A stretch of 64,000 nucleotides of DNA from Xanthobacter dioxanivorans (GTDB lineage: Bacteria; Pseudomonadota; Alphaproteobacteria; Rhizobiales; Xanthobacteraceae), in the NCBI RefSeq assembly GCF_016807805.1, contig NZ_CP063362.1, positions 5,312,501-5,376,500 of the forward strand, written 5' to 3'. The notes below the pieces were generated by a model. That model searched no databases and was not told where the DNA came from. It was given only the letters and a program-made list of their open reading frames with translations. This document shows positions 9,397 through 18,569 of the stretch, in pieces. Made by a program: the position numbers and the translations under genes. The first letter of the stretch is position 1; each line of letters starts with the position of its first letter.

Positions 9397-9837
9397 TCAC
9401 GGCGCGGGCGGCAGGCCGGCGAGGGCGTGAAGCCCCAGCACGTAGCTCTGCGGCCCGAAACCGCAGATCACCCCGCGCGCCACCGGGGACAGATAGGAGT
9501 GGTGGCGAAAGGCTTCCCGCGCGAACACGTTGGACAGGTGCACCTCGATGGTGGGCACCCCTACCGCCGCCACCGCGTCGCGCACGGCGACGGAGGTGTG
9601 GGTGTAGGCCGCTGCATTCAGCACGATCCCCCTTGCGCCGCGCGCCTGCTGGATGAAATCCACCAGCGCGCCTTCCGAATTGGTCTGGCGGAAGACGATC
9701 TCGAAGCCGAGCGCCGTCCCCTCCGCACGGCACAGCGCCTCCACGTCGGCGAGGGTCGCCGCACCGTAGATGCCCGGCTCGCGGGTGCCGAGGAGGTTGA
9801 GGTTCGGCCCGTTCAGGACGTGGACGGTATCGGACAT
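9397..9837 (-). CDS. aroQ: Type II 3-dehydroquinate dehydratase
   Basis: Third step of the shikimate pathway, dehydrating 3-dehydroquinate to 3-dehydroshikimate. Motifs of the small dodecameric type II family are all present: [17 protein letters not shown] with the catalytic Tyr, [16 protein letters not shown] with substrate contacts, and [21 protein letters not shown] containing the catalytic His and the mobile lid. 146 residues from ATG 9837; an in-frame upstream start at 9861 would add eight unusual residues. It lies 76 nt upstream of accB on the same strand, so it may head the operon. Confidence 0.95.
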   Translation of the reverse strand: MSDTVHVLNGPNLNLLGTREPGIYGAATLADVEALCRAEGTALGFEIVFRQTNSEGALVDFIQQARGARGIVLNAAAYTHTSVAVRDAVAAVGVPTIEVHLSNVFAREAFRHHSYLSPVARGVICGFGPQSYVLGLHALAGLPPAP

Positions 9838-9963
9838 CCGTAACAGATCTGCCGCCGGCACCCTTCGGCCGGGTCGCTGCCTTATAGGGGTGCGCGGGCC
9901 GCAAGGAAAGAGCGGGCCGTCATCACGGCGTCGTATCCACCACCACGCCGTGGAAATTCTGCT

Positions 9964-10827
9964 TCAGGGCAGGTTCGCCGGGATGTTGCGCCGGGGTCCG
10001 TCGAGGCAGCCCGCGGCCTTGCCGGCACGGATGGCGAAACGGTGGAGGTCGAAGCAGGCCAGGGCCAGCAGGCAGCCCGCACCGAGGACGGCCAGCCGTC
10101 CGGCCCGACTGATGGTGCGGTGATACTTCTGCCGCACGTAGAGCTCCGAGTGCATCTTAGCGCGGTTGACGCGGAAGGTCTGGGCGAAGGACGGCTTGCT
10201 GGAGCGCCCGCCCGCATGCACCACCCGCGCCGCTGTCACCACCACGATGGGGATCTTCCGCTCCAGCGCCCGCAGGGAGAGGTCGTCGTCCTCGTGGTAG
10301 AGGAAGATGGCCTCGTCGAAGCCGCCGAGGCCAAGGAAGGCCTCGCGCGCCACCAGAAAAGCGGCCCCGTGCACGAAGCGGGTGCAATAGTCGCCGGCGA
10401 TCTCTTCCGGCACGAGGCGGGCGCGGCGCGGCACCTTCTCGAAGATGCTGCCCTCCTTGCGCATCAATCGCCCGTTCTCCCCGGTGATGGCCGGCATGAG
10501 GATGGCCGGGCCGCCATAGCGCCGGGCCGCCTCCACCAGCCGGTCCACGGCATCGGGGGCGAGCTCCGCGTCCGGATTGAGGAACAGGACGAAGGGTGTC
10601 CGCGCCCGCCGCGCGCCCACATTGCAGGCGGTGCCGAAGCCGGCATTGGCGGGCATCTCGAAGATTTCGGCCGGGCGGGCCAGCGCCGCGCGCCATGCGG
10701 TGCCATCGGGCGAGGCGTTGTCGACGATGATCACGGCGTAGTCGTCGGGAACCGAGGCGACCGCGCGGCCGATCACCGCGCCGCTGTTGTAGGTCACGAA
10801 CACCACGGTGACGACGGGAACGGACAC
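9964..10827 (-). CDS. Family 2 glycosyltransferase
   Basis: GT-A fold transferase that adds a sugar from a nucleotide-sugar donor, probably to a rhamnan-like or lipopolysaccharide glycan. The N-terminus VVTVVFVTYNSG followed by VDNASPDGT is the nucleotide-binding part, and FLNPDAEL supplies the metal-binding Asp region. The middle has FVHGAAFLVAREAF and GGFDEAIFLYHEDDDLSLR (acceptor/catalytic segment) of the WcaA/rhamnosyltransferase-like subgroup. One hydrophobic helix near 252-266 may tether it to the membrane. 287 residues. It is on the same strand as, and 102 nt downstream of, a family 9 glycosyltransferase, so both probably work on the same cell-surface polymer. The sugar is unknown. Confidence 0.85.
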   Translation of the reverse strand: MSVPVVTVVFVTYNSGAVIGRAVASVPDDYAVIIVDNASPDGTAWRAALARPAEIFEMPANAGFGTACNVGARRARTPFVLFLNPDAELAPDAVDRLVEAARRYGGPAILMPAITGENGRLMRKEGSIFEKVPRRARLVPEEIAGDYCTRFVHGAAFLVAREAFLGLGGFDEAIFLYHEDDDLSLRALERKIPIVVVTAARVVHAGGRSSKPSFAQTFRVNRAKMHSELYVRQKYHRTISRAGRLAVLGAGCLLALACFDLHRFAIRAGKAAGCLDGPRRNIPANLP

Positions 10828-10929
10828 GGCAACCTCGACACCACGGGACGTCGCATCCGGGACGTCGGTTCCAGGATTTGCGGCCCGGCCAGACAGGCTG
10901 TTACCGGGGCGAACCCGGACCGGCGACCG

Positions 10930-12213
10930 CTACAGCCGCCCTGATGCGGGGCAGCGGGCCAGCGCGGGGGTTTCCTGCGCCAGCTCTTCGGCAAAGGCAA
11001 GGCCGGCGCCCTCCGGCCGGGCCAGAGCCGCCAGGGCCGGGTGCCGCCCCACCCGCGCCAGGGCCGCGAGCACGTCGTCCGGCTGCAGCGCGGTCATGCA
11101 GCGCCGCTCGAAGGGGCACAGGTCGGCCGATGGCAGGAAGCAGGGCGCGCATGCCGTCTGCGCCCGCAGCACTTCCGTGGCCGGGCCGATGGGCGCCCAC
11201 ACGCGCGCCTCGGCGAAGCCGGAAAACAGCACCACGCAAGGCACCCCGAGCGCCGACGCCATGTGCGCCGGGCCCGAATCGAGCCCGACGAGCGCCTTGG
11301 CTTCGCGCAACACGGCGGGGACTTCCGCCAGGGTCAGCCCTCCGGTGAGGTCCAGCATCCGATTCCCCGGCAGGGTATCGGCAAGCGTGGCGAGGCCCGC
11401 GTCCTCCCCGGCGCGCCCCAGGAGCACCAGACCGAACGGCGTTCGCGCCAGAAGCGCCTGCGCCAGCTCCTGCCAAGCCGGCACCGGCCAGCGTTTGATG
11501 GGCAGGCGCGAGCCGACGGCGAGCACCACATAACCATGCGGAAAGCGGGCCGGGGCGGTTGCCGGCGGCGGCATGCAACCCAGCGCCCCGCCATAGCCGT
11601 GGCGCGCCGCGCGGAAAAGGCTCGACAAAGCCTCCGCGAGCAGCACGAGCCGCGTCGTCGCATCCACCGGCGACAGCAGCCCGGAGGCTCGGGCCGAGGC
11701 TTCCATCTCGGGCAGGGCGATGTCGAGGGCGAAGGGCCGGGACAGGCTCGCGAAGCCGACGCGGACCTGCGCCGCGATTCCCCACAGGAGAATGCGCGTG
11801 TCGTCGTCGTGCCGCAGGTCCACGGCGATGTCATAGGCCGGCAGCCCCAGCCGCCGCATCTCGTCCACGTCGTCGGCATCGGCACGCCGCGGAGTGCGGT
11901 CCTGGGCGCCGAAGAAATCGTAGGCGTGCACGGCGTCGAACAGACCCGTGGAGCGGGCGAGCTCCACATTGTAGGGGCCGCACAGGAGATCGAGGCGGGA
12001 GGCGGGAAAGGCCGCGCGCAGCCGTTCGCAGGCCGGCAGCGCGGTAATGAGGTCGCCGATATGGTCGAGCTTGAGCACCAGGATGGAGGGGGCCTCGGTG
12101 AGCCCCCGCAGCTTCCGGCCGGCGTCCTCGAAGGTGGCCGGCGCGAAGGGGCCGCCCTCGACGGGTCTCTTTTTTCGCCTGCGACGCCGAAACAGATCCG
12201 CGAGCCTGACCAT
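10930..12213 (-). CDS. Family 9 (heptosyltransferase-type) glycosyltransferase
   Basis: GT-B transferase of the ADP-heptose:LPS heptosyltransferase family, probably acting at the inner membrane on LPS core or another surface glycan. The N-terminal domain starts with ILVLKLDHIGDLITALPACE, the family hallmark, after a basic tail (RRRRRKKRP). The C-terminal domain holds LDLTGGLTLAEV and VGLDSGPAHMASALGVPCVVLF, with the donor-binding Asp/Ser/His. A Cys-rich end (CAPCFLPSADLCPFERRC) is shared by many members. About 427 residues from ATG 12213; longer upstream starts add unconserved sequence. It is divergent from the hydrolase gene at 12298 with 84 nt between starts. Confidence 0.85.
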   Translation of the reverse strand: MVRLADLFRRRRRKKRPVEGGPFAPATFEDAGRKLRGLTEAPSILVLKLDHIGDLITALPACERLRAAFPASRLDLLCGPYNVELARSTGLFDAVHAYDFFGAQDRTPRRADADDVDEMRRLGLPAYDIAVDLRHDDDTRILLWGIAAQVRVGFASLSRPFALDIALPEMEASARASGLLSPVDATTRLVLLAEALSSLFRAARHGYGGALGCMPPPATAPARFPHGYVVLAVGSRLPIKRWPVPAWQELAQALLARTPFGLVLLGRAGEDAGLATLADTLPGNRMLDLTGGLTLAEVPAVLREAKALVGLDSGPAHMASALGVPCVVLFSGFAEARVWAPIGPATEVLRAQTACAPCFLPSADLCPFERRCMTALQPDDVLAALARVGRHPALAALARPEGAGLAFAEELAQETPALARCPASGRL

Positions 12214-12297
12214 CCCTCCCCCACGGCTGTACGCTACCTTTCGTAACGACATAACCAAGCGGCAGCAAGGGGAACGCCCTCACGATCAAGGCCGGGG

Positions 12298-13659
12298 ATG
12301 CAGGAACGCCGCGGCTGGTCACGCCGCCGCTTCTTCGCTAGAAGGCGCCGCATGCGGGAGGCCCCAAACACGCGTGTCAGCCGGCGCCACGTCTTCTTCG
12401 TGGCCGGATACGATCCGATGACGGTGGACGGCCACCTTCGCATCTTCCTGCGCGAGCTGAAGCGCTTCGGCGCGGTCTGGAACGTCGCGACGCAAGGCCT
12501 GGACGCAGCGCCTCTGCCCACCCCCACCGGCGCCCTGTGGCGCAGCACGGCCCAGGCGCCCGGCTGGCGCACGCAGACGACGTTCGAGGTCCTCGCCTGG
12601 GACGACCTCGCCCGGGCCGACATGCGGCGGCCGCGGCGCTCCCACCTCAGGGGATCGGTGCGGGCGCTGGCGGACATGGCGGCGAGCGGCACCATCGCCG
12701 GCTATTTCCGCACCAGCCGGCGCTACGGCCTGTTCTTCCTCTTCACCTACCTGCTGCTTGCCGCCCTCTGGGGGCTCGGGCTGGCGGCCGGCATCGCCGC
12801 GGGGCGGCTGGCGGCGCCCCACCTGGGGACGGTGGCGGCCATTTTGATCGGCGCGGCGGTCGCGGCCGGGGCCGGGCTGCTGCTGATGCGCTGGCCCGGC
12901 CGCAGGTTCCGCCTCAAGCAGTCCCTCGACCTCGCGGAATTCTCCGTGGACTTCGTGCGCGGGCGCCACCCCCAGGTGGACGCGCGCATCGGCGCCTTCG
13001 CCGACCGGCTCCGCGCGGTGGAGCAGGCCGCCGCGTCGGAAGGGATGGACGAGATCGTCGTCGCCGGCCACAGCCTCGGCGCCATGCATGCGGTGAGCGC
13101 GGTGGCGGCGGCGTTGAAGGCGGACCCGGATTTCGGCTCGCGGGTCCGGGTGCGCATCCTGACCCTCGGCAGCACCACGGCGAAATTCGCCCTCCACCCC
13201 GCCGGCGAGCGCCTGAGGGCCGCGGCGGCGGAGGTGGCCGCCCGGCCGCGCATCGGCTGGCTGGAGGTGCAGTCGCGCGACGACATCGTCTCGTTCTACA
13301 AGGTGAACCCGGTCACCCTCGGTCCCGCCGCGTTCGCCGAGCCGTTGCTGCCGGCGGGCGACTTCTCCGCCCGGCCGCTGCTGCGGCAGGTGGCGGTGCG
13401 CGACATGGTTTCCCCCGCCACCTACTGGCGCTTCCGCCTCGACGTGATGCGCGTCCACTGCCAGTGCTTCCTCGCCAGCGACATCCGCGCCACCCACGAC
13501 TTCTACGCCTATGTCTGCGGCCCGCTCGCCTTCGACGTGGTGGCCGCGCACACCAACGGGCTGCGCGCCTATACCGAGCCAGACGGAACCCTGCGCCCCC
13601 TCGTCGTCGACGAGACCGGGCGCATCCTGCCCCTTCCAGCCTCCGAAAGCCCTCCATGA
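12298..13659 (+). CDS. Membrane-anchored alpha/beta-hydrolase-like protein of unknown role
   Basis: 453 residues, not a family I can name. A very basic N-terminus (RRRFFARRRR) is followed by a soluble part beginning HVFFVAGYDPM. Two membrane helices lie at about 142-170 and 178-198. A hydrolase-like domain follows, with VVAGHSLGAMHA near residue 258 as the nucleophile elbow. Possible acid and His residues are in SRDDIVSF and MRVHCQCFLASDIRATHDFY, but I cannot assign the triad with certainty. Its last four bases overlap the next start (ATGA), so it is co-translated with a Ste14-like methyltransferase. It may be a membrane lipid or prenyl-substrate esterase; this is inference. An internal ATG at 12352 is an alternative start. 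Confidence 0.72.
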   Translation: MQERRGWSRRRFFARRRRMREAPNTRVSRRHVFFVAGYDPMTVDGHLRIFLRELKRFGAVWNVATQGLDAAPLPTPTGALWRSTAQAPGWRTQTTFEVLAWDDLARADMRRPRRSHLRGSVRALADMAASGTIAGYFRTSRRYGLFFLFTYLLLAALWGLGLAAGIAAGRLAAPHLGTVAAILIGAAVAAGAGLLLMRWPGRRFRLKQSLDLAEFSVDFVRGRHPQVDARIGAFADRLRAVEQAAASEGMDEIVVAGHSLGAMHAVSAVAAALKADPDFGSRVRVRILTLGSTTAKFALHPAGERLRAAAAEVAARPRIGWLEVQSRDDIVSFYKVNPVTLGPAAFAEPLLPAGDFSARPLLRQVAVRDMVSPATYWRFRLDVMRVHCQCFLASDIRATHDFYAYVCGPLAFDVVAAHTNGLRAYTEPDGTLRPLVVDETGRILPLPASESPP

Positions 13660-14246
13660 GCCTCGTCACCTTCGCCAAGATCGCCTGGGCGGTGGGCGTC
13701 GCCGCCTGGTACGTCCTGCGCATCCCGTTCGAGCGCAAGGCCAAGCGCCAGGGCGTGGCCGATGCCCGCCACCGCACGGCGCGGGAGATCATCCTCCTGT
13801 CCATCTCGACGCTCGGGCTCGGCGTGGTGCCCGCCGTCTACGCCGCCACCTCCTTCCCGCGCTTCGCCTCCTACCCGCCGTCCCTGGCGCAGGTGGCGGC
13901 GGGGGTGCTGGTCTTCGCCGCGGCGCTGTGGCTGTTCTGGCGCACCCATCGCCAGCTGGGGCGCTATTGGTCGGTGACGCTGGAGATCAAGGACAAGCAC
14001 CAGCTCATTACCACCGGCGTCTACGAGAAGGTGCGCCACCCCATGTATTCCGCCTTCTTCCTGTGGGCGCTGGCGCAGGTGCTGCTGCTGCCGAACCTCA
14101 TCGCCGGCCCGGCCGGGCTCATCGGCTTCGGCACGCTGTTCTTTTTCCGCGTTGGGCGGGAGGAACAGATGATGCGCGAGGCCTTCGGCGCGCAGTACGA
14201 GGCCTATGAGAAGCGCACCAAGCGCATCATCCCCGGCATCTATTGA
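13656..14246 (+). CDS. Isoprenylcysteine carboxyl methyltransferase-like membrane protein
   Basis: 196-residue integral membrane methyltransferase of the ICMT/Ste14 (PEMT-like) superfamily that uses S-adenosylmethionine. Four to five hydrophobic segments precede the conserved C-terminal block: TTGVYEKVRHPMYSAFFLW gives the RHPxY signature, and GREEQMMREAFGAQYEAYEKR gives the EExxL-like and YxxYxxR parts that bind SAM. Bacteria lack CaaX proteins, so the substrate is probably a small isoprenoid acid, a lipid or a thiol; unknown here. It starts at ATG 13656 inside the stop of the upstream hydrolase-like gene (4-nt overlap), which points to a joint pathway. Confidence 0.82.
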   Translation: MSLVTFAKIAWAVGVAAWYVLRIPFERKAKRQGVADARHRTAREIILLSISTLGLGVVPAVYAATSFPRFASYPPSLAQVAAGVLVFAAALWLFWRTHRQLGRYWSVTLEIKDKHQLITTGVYEKVRHPMYSAFFLWALAQVLLLPNLIAGPAGLIGFGTLFFFRVGREEQMMREAFGAQYEAYEKRTKRIIPGIY

Positions 14247-14411
14247 GGGCGCGGAACGAAGCGGGAAAGGCGGGCCCGCGCCGATTCGGTCACGCTGCGT
14301 TCGCGGGACGTCCACGGGGCGGGCGAGGAATGTCCCGGAATGGGACAATGGCCTCCTTCGGCCCGGACATGCCGTATCGGCCCCTCACCGGCCGTGGAAG
14401 GGCGAAGACCC

Positions 14412-14705
14412 CTACCCTTCCGGGTCCAGCGGAGCGGTGCCGGTGGGGCGGCCGTCGGCGTCGCGGGTGATGGTCTCCACCCGCGCCTCCGCCGCCTTCA
14501 GCAGCGTCTCGCACCGCTTCTTGAGGGCCTCGCCCCGCTCATAGATGGCGATGGACTCCTCCAGCGGGACGTTGCCCTTCTCGAGGCTGGTGACGATGGC
14601 CTCGAGTTCGGCCAGCGCCGCCTCGAAGCTCAGCGCGTCCACGCCCGCTCCCGCGGCGGGCACGGCCTTGCCCTTGCCTGCACTGCCCTGGTTCGCCTCG
14701 GCCAT
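14412..14705 (-). CDS. xseB: Exodeoxyribonuclease VII small subunit
   Basis: Small helical subunit that multimerises on XseA to form exonuclease VII, which degrades single-stranded DNA. The conserved signature is [19 protein letters not shown] followed by [16 protein letters not shown] and [10 protein letters not shown]. 97 residues from ATG 14705; an earlier in-frame GTG (14738) adds an unconserved tail. xseA is not visible. It converges with the upstream methyltransferase gene and diverges from hisZ. In the 165 nt gap 14247-14411 the only structure is a small inverted repeat TGTCCC-ggaat-GGGACA. Confidence 0.93.
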   Translation of the reverse strand: MAEANQGSAGKGKAVPAAGAGVDALSFEAALAELEAIVTSLEKGNVPLEESIAIYERGEALKKRCETLLKAAEARVETITRDADGRPTGTAPLDPEG

Positions 14706-14833
14706 GGCCGCCTCCGCTGATTCTGCCCGGTCCACCATAGACGAGCGGTCGCGGGGTCAGAAAGCCGCCGGGGTGGCCCCCGCGCCCGCCCTTTGGTAGA
14801 AGCCGGCGAGCTTTCACGGAAAACACCGATCCC

Positions 14834-16009
14834 ATGTTCCCCGCGGCGTCCGCGCCAATTGAGCCCCGCGACCCATCCAGCCTCGAAGACGCGCTCCTCG
14901 CCGCCTTCGACGCGGCCGGCTTCGCGCGCATCCATCCGCCCATCCTCCAGCCTGCGGACGTGTTCCTCGACCTTTCGGGGGAATCCATCCGGCGCCGCAT
15001 GTACCTGACGGCGGATGCCGAGGGCCGCGAGCTGTGCCTGAGGCCCGACCTCACCATCCCCGTCGCCCGCGCCGTCATCGCGGGCGGGATGCGGATGCCG
15101 GCACGCGTCAGCTATCTTGGTCCGGTGTTCCGCTTTCGCGGCGAAGGCTCGGGCGAGTTCCGGCAGGCGGGCGTCGAATCCTTCGGCCGCACCGACATCG
15201 AGGCGGCGGACGCCGAGATCGTCGCCCTCGGGCTCAATGCCTGCGCGCTCTACGGCCTGCCCCAGCCGCAGATCCGGCTCGGCGACGTGGGCCTGTTCGC
15301 GGCCCTGCTGGAGGCGCTGCCTCTGGCCCCGGCCCTGCGCCGCCGGCTGCTCAAGGATTTCGGCCAGGGCCGGCTCGACGCCGACCTCGGCCGCCTGCGG
15401 GATCGCCCGCAGGAAGGCGCTTCCGCCCATGCCGGCGTCCTCGCCGCCCTCGCCGGGGCCGACCCGGCGGCGGCGCGGGCGCTGATCACCGACCTGCTCT
15501 CCATCGCCGGCATCTCCACCGTGGGCGGGCGCACCGTCTCCGAGATCGCCGAGCGCTTCCTTGAGCAATCCTCGCTGGAAGCCGGCGCGGGCCTGTCCGC
15601 CGAGACCGCGCAGATCCTTTCCCGCTACCTCTCCATCTCCGGCACGCCGGACGACGCCTCCGCCCGCATGCGCGCGCTGACGGCGGAGGCCGGCATCGAC
15701 ATTTCCGCCGCCCTCGACGTGTTCGACCGGCGCAGTGGCTTTCTCACCGCCTATGCGGTGAACCTTGCCGACGTGCGCTTCTCCACGGCCTTCGGCCGGC
15801 CGCTCGACTATTACAGCGGCATGGTGTTCGAGCTGCACGACCCCAAGGCGAGCATCTCCGACCGCACCGCCGGGCCGCTGGTGGCGGGCGGGCGCTACGA
15901 CAAGCTGCTGTCGCGCCTCGGCGCCGAGCACTGCGTGCCGGGCGTCGGCCTCGCCGCATGGGTGGAGCGCCTCGCCGCCCTCGATCTTTCAGCGGAGGCC
16001 GCCCGATGA
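14834..16009 (+). CDS. hisZ: ATP phosphoribosyltransferase regulatory subunit
   Basis: Catalytically inactive HisRS paralogue that pairs with the short-form HisG for the first step of histidine synthesis and confers feedback sensitivity. 391 residues. Class II synthetase-like motifs are recognisable: [33 protein letters not shown] (motif 2 region) and [18 protein letters not shown], and the C-terminal [14 protein letters not shown] with [13 protein letters not shown]. The anticodon-binding domain of true HisRS is missing, as expected. Its stop overlaps the hisG start (ATGA at 16006-16009), giving stoichiometric coupling. Confidence 0.93.
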   Translation: MFPAASAPIEPRDPSSLEDALLAAFDAAGFARIHPPILQPADVFLDLSGESIRRRMYLTADAEGRELCLRPDLTIPVARAVIAGGMRMPARVSYLGPVFRFRGEGSGEFRQAGVESFGRTDIEAADAEIVALGLNACALYGLPQPQIRLGDVGLFAALLEALPLAPALRRRLLKDFGQGRLDADLGRLRDRPQEGASAHAGVLAALAGADPAAARALITDLLSIAGISTVGGRTVSEIAERFLEQSSLEAGAGLSAETAQILSRYLSISGTPDDASARMRALTAEAGIDISAALDVFDRRSGFLTAYAVNLADVRFSTAFGRPLDYYSGMVFELHDPKASISDRTAGPLVAGGRYDKLLSRLGAEHCVPGVGLAAWVERLAALDLSAEAAR

Positions 16010-16980
16010 CGAGCCCGCTCATCCTTGCCGTGCCGTCCAAGGGGCGGCTGCAGGAGAATGTCCACGCCTTCTTCGGCCGCGCCGGCATGCCGCTGACGCA
16101 GGCCCGGGGCGCGCGCGAATATCGCGGCGCGCTGGGCGGCGTGGACAATGTGGAGGTGGCCTACCTCTCCGCCTCGGAGATCGCCGCCGCGCTGGCCGCC
16201 GGCGCCGCCCATATGGGCGTCACCGGCGAGGACCTGGTGCGCGAGAACATCCTGGAGGCGGACAGCCGCGTGGCGCTGCTGGAGAAGCTGGGCTTCGGCC
16301 ATGCCAATGTGGTGGTGGCGGTGCCGCAGGCCTGGATCGACGTGCGCACCATGGACGACCTCGACGACGTGGCGAGCCATTTCCACGGCCGCACCGGCCG
16401 CCGCATTCGCGTGGCGACGAAATACGTCAACCTCACGCGCGGCTTCTTCGCCCGCCATGGCATCGTCGACTACCGCATCGTCGAGAGCGCCGGCGCCACC
16501 GAGGGCACCCCCGCCTCCGGCTCGGCGGAGCTCATCGTCGACATCACCACCACCGGCGCGACGCTGGCCGCCAACGCGCTGAAGGTGGTGGACGACGGGA
16601 TCATCCTGAAGTCCGAGGCGAACCTCGTCGCCTCGCTGACCGCCAGCTGGAGCGCCGGGGCCCTTTCGGCCGCGCGGGCCATGTTCGACCGGCTGGGCGC
16701 GGAAAAGCGCGCCCGCACCATGCGCGAGGTGCGCACCCGCTTCGCCAGCTGCGATGCGTCGCTGGTGGACCAGGCCGTGGCGCGCTACCGCTGCGTCGCG
16801 CCCTTCGGCGGACCGACCTCGTCGGGCATGCTCACCCTGCACTGCCCGCCCGACACCCTGCACGGCCTCGCCACCTTCCTGCGCGAGGGCGGGGCCAGCA
16901 TGGTGACGGTGGGGCCGATCGAATACGTGTTCGCCGCCGACAATCCGCTGTTCGAGGCCCTGGAAGCCCGGCTCGGCTGA
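16006..16980 (+). CDS. hisG: ATP phosphoribosyltransferase, catalytic subunit
   Basis: Catalyses condensation of ATP with PRPP to phosphoribosyl-ATP, the committed step of histidine synthesis. 324 residues from ATG 16006. Key segments are [12 protein letters not shown] at the N-terminus, a periplasmic-binding-protein-like fold with [11 protein letters not shown], and the PRPP loop [16 protein letters not shown]. The length and the C-terminal region ([13 protein letters not shown] to the end) need comparison to decide whether a regulatory ACT domain is present. With hisZ next door, the HisZ-dependent form is expected. The other his genes are not in this window. Confidence 0.93.
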   Translation: MTSPLILAVPSKGRLQENVHAFFGRAGMPLTQARGAREYRGALGGVDNVEVAYLSASEIAAALAAGAAHMGVTGEDLVRENILEADSRVALLEKLGFGHANVVVAVPQAWIDVRTMDDLDDVASHFHGRTGRRIRVATKYVNLTRGFFARHGIVDYRIVESAGATEGTPASGSAELIVDITTTGATLAANALKVVDDGIILKSEANLVASLTASWSAGALSAARAMFDRLGAEKRARTMREVRTRFASCDASLVDQAVARYRCVAPFGGPTSSGMLTLHCPPDTLHGLATFLREGGASMVTVGPIEYVFAADNPLFEALEARLG

Positions 16981-16994
16981 CCGCCGCCCGTCCG

Positions 16995-17043
16995 GCGCAT
17001 GGAGGCACCGCCGGCCGCGCGGACCGGCGGTGCCTCCATGTGC
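16995..17043. terminator. Bidirectional hairpin between hisG and a convergent small gene
   Basis: CATGGAGGCACCGCCGG (16998-17014), a 9-nt loop and CCGGCGGTGCCTCCATG (17024-17040) form a perfect 17-bp stem, extended by a G-U and two further pairs. It lies 14 nt after the hisG stop and 16 nt from the stop of the minus-strand gene, so it can serve both convergent transcripts. There is no T-tract. Confidence 0.7.
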
Positions 17044-17058
17044 GATCGGCGGACGCGC

Positions 17059-17325
17059 TCAGTTGTTGCCGATGCCGCGGTCACCCTGCTGCAGGAACAA
17101 CTGGTCGCCCTGCGACAGCGCGGGGCCATTGTCCTGCCGGATGCGGGCGAAGGCGGAGCTGCGGGCCTGGCTCGCGGCGTAGGCGAGACCCTGATGACCC
17201 GAGGAAGCCGCCGCTTCGGCCGCGGTGTCGGCGGCCTCGCGCGAAGGCTCGTCCGCCGCCCGCACGGCGCCGGTGGCGAGAAGGGTGGTGGCCAGCACGA
17301 CGGCACCAAAAGTCAGCTTGCGCAT
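17059..17325 (-). CDS. Small secreted protein, copy 1 of a two-member family (GDRGIG tail)
   Basis: 88 residues from ATG 17325, chosen because GGAG lies six bases upstream and because the paralogue at 22284 has the same arrangement. A Sec signal peptide (MRKLTFGAVVLATTLL, cleavage after VRA near 22) is followed by a short, charged and Ala/Gln-rich mature part beginning ADEPSREAAD. It ends LQQGDRGIGNN. The copy at 22284 shares the start MRxLTxG, the signal, the AADxxSRE motif and the GDRGIG end. Function unknown; predicted periplasmic. The minus strand places it convergent with hisG. Confidence 0.75.
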   Translation of the reverse strand: MRKLTFGAVVLATTLLATGAVRAADEPSREAADTAAEAAASSGHQGLAYAASQARSSAFARIRQDNGPALSQGDQLFLQQGDRGIGNN

Positions 17326-17525
17326 TTTCATCTCCATGTGTTGCGGCGCAATCAGCGCCGCTCCGATGGACATGGAGCTATTCATCGGACCACCGCCGGA
17401 TAAGGGCCCTTTTCCGCAACAGTGCGGTGCAAAATTCGGGACAATTAGGTCAGCACTCCATCCCCAAAAACCGGCGGCGACGCTGATACCCCCGCTAAGA
17501 TGCCGTGTTCGTGGGGGGATTCGTC

Positions 17526-18353
17526 ATGCTGCCGTCCGAGCCGGTCACACCGCTATCACCCGCCCGCCTGCTCGGCGGCTTCGGCTCCGGCGCCGCCATC
17601 GGCATTGTCGGCGGCCTGATCGGCCTCGGCGGGGCGGAGATCCGCCTGCCGGTGCTCATCGCCTTCGGCTTCGACGCGCTGCCGGCGGTGATCCTCAACC
17701 GTGCCCTGAGCCTCGTGGTGGTGGCCTCGGCGCTGCCCTTCAGGGCCGAGGCCGTGCCGTATGCGGACGTGGCGGCGCATGGGCCCATCATCCTCACCAT
17801 GCTGGCGGGCAGCCTCGCCGGCGCCTTCGCCGGCGCCACCTATGCCACCCGCTTCGCTTCGCGCACCCTGTTCCGCGCCATCGCGGTGCTGCTCCTCGTC
17901 ACCGCGGTGCTGCTCGTCGCCGGCGGCGATCCCGAGTTGAGGCACATGCCCGTCGATGGAACCGTGCGCGTCGTGGCGGGGGTGGCCGCGGGCTTCGCCA
18001 TCGGCCTCGCCGTGGCCATGATGGGCGTGGCCGGCGGCGAACTCCTGGTGCCGACGCTGGTGCTGCTGTTCTCCCTGCCGGTGAAGCTCGCCGGCAGCGT
18101 CGCCCTCGTCATCGCCCTGCCGACCATCCTCGTCGGCTTCGCCCGCTTCGGCCGCGACAACACCATCGGGGTCATCCGCGACAACGCGCCCTTTCTCGGC
18201 GTGATGGTGGCGGGGTCGATCACCGGCACCTTCATCGGCGGGCAGTTGCTCGGCATCCTGCCGTCGGTGGTGCTCTTGCCCCTGCTCGGCCTCATCCTCG
18301 TCGCCTCGGCGGTGAAGATCTGGCGGCACAGCACCCGGCAGGACCACGCCTGA
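17526..18353 (+). CDS. TauE/SafE-family permease, copy 1
   Basis: Multi-helix membrane protein of the TauE/SafE (DUF81) anion exporter family, 275 residues from ATG 17526, which has a G-rich ribosome site about eight bases upstream. The two-fold repeat of the family is visible: GGLIGLGGAEIRLPVLI near the start and GVAGGELLVPTLVLL in the second half. Family members move sulfite, sulfoacetate or related organosulfur anions; this substrate is unknown. A close paralogue follows 217 nt downstream in the same orientation, so this is a tandem duplication. An earlier in-frame start at 17505 is possible. Confidence 0.85.
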   Translation: MLPSEPVTPLSPARLLGGFGSGAAIGIVGGLIGLGGAEIRLPVLIAFGFDALPAVILNRALSLVVVASALPFRAEAVPYADVAAHGPIILTMLAGSLAGAFAGATYATRFASRTLFRAIAVLLLVTAVLLVAGGDPELRHMPVDGTVRVVAGVAAGFAIGLAVAMMGVAGGELLVPTLVLLFSLPVKLAGSVALVIALPTILVGFARFGRDNTIGVIRDNAPFLGVMVAGSITGTFIGGQLLGILPSVVLLPLLGLILVASAVKIWRHSTRQDHA

Positions 18354-18414
18354 GCCCCGGCGCGGACACGCCCTGCGCAAGCGATATCCAGCCGGACACC
18401 TCAAGCAACGCAGG

Positions 18415-18505
18415 TCGCCCCAAAAGATATATTCTTATATATACAACACTTCATTCACACGATCACCGAGTGAATTTGCATATTCGAGAAAGATGATCAA
18501 ATAAA
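18415..18505. promoter_or_regulatory. AT-rich regulatory stretch between the two TauE/SafE genes
   Basis: A sharply AT-rich patch (ATATATTCTTATATATAC and onwards) in otherwise GC-rich DNA, upstream of the second permease. It includes the inverted repeat ATTCAC...GTGAAT (about 18453-18476). This suggests a promoter with an operator, so the second copy is probably expressed independently. No sigma factor can be assigned. Confidence 0.45.
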
Positions 18506-18569
18506 TCTGGACGCGCCACCGGGTTTCTGGAAAGTGTGGCACCCAGCTTCACTTTTGATCGTCCAGGCC

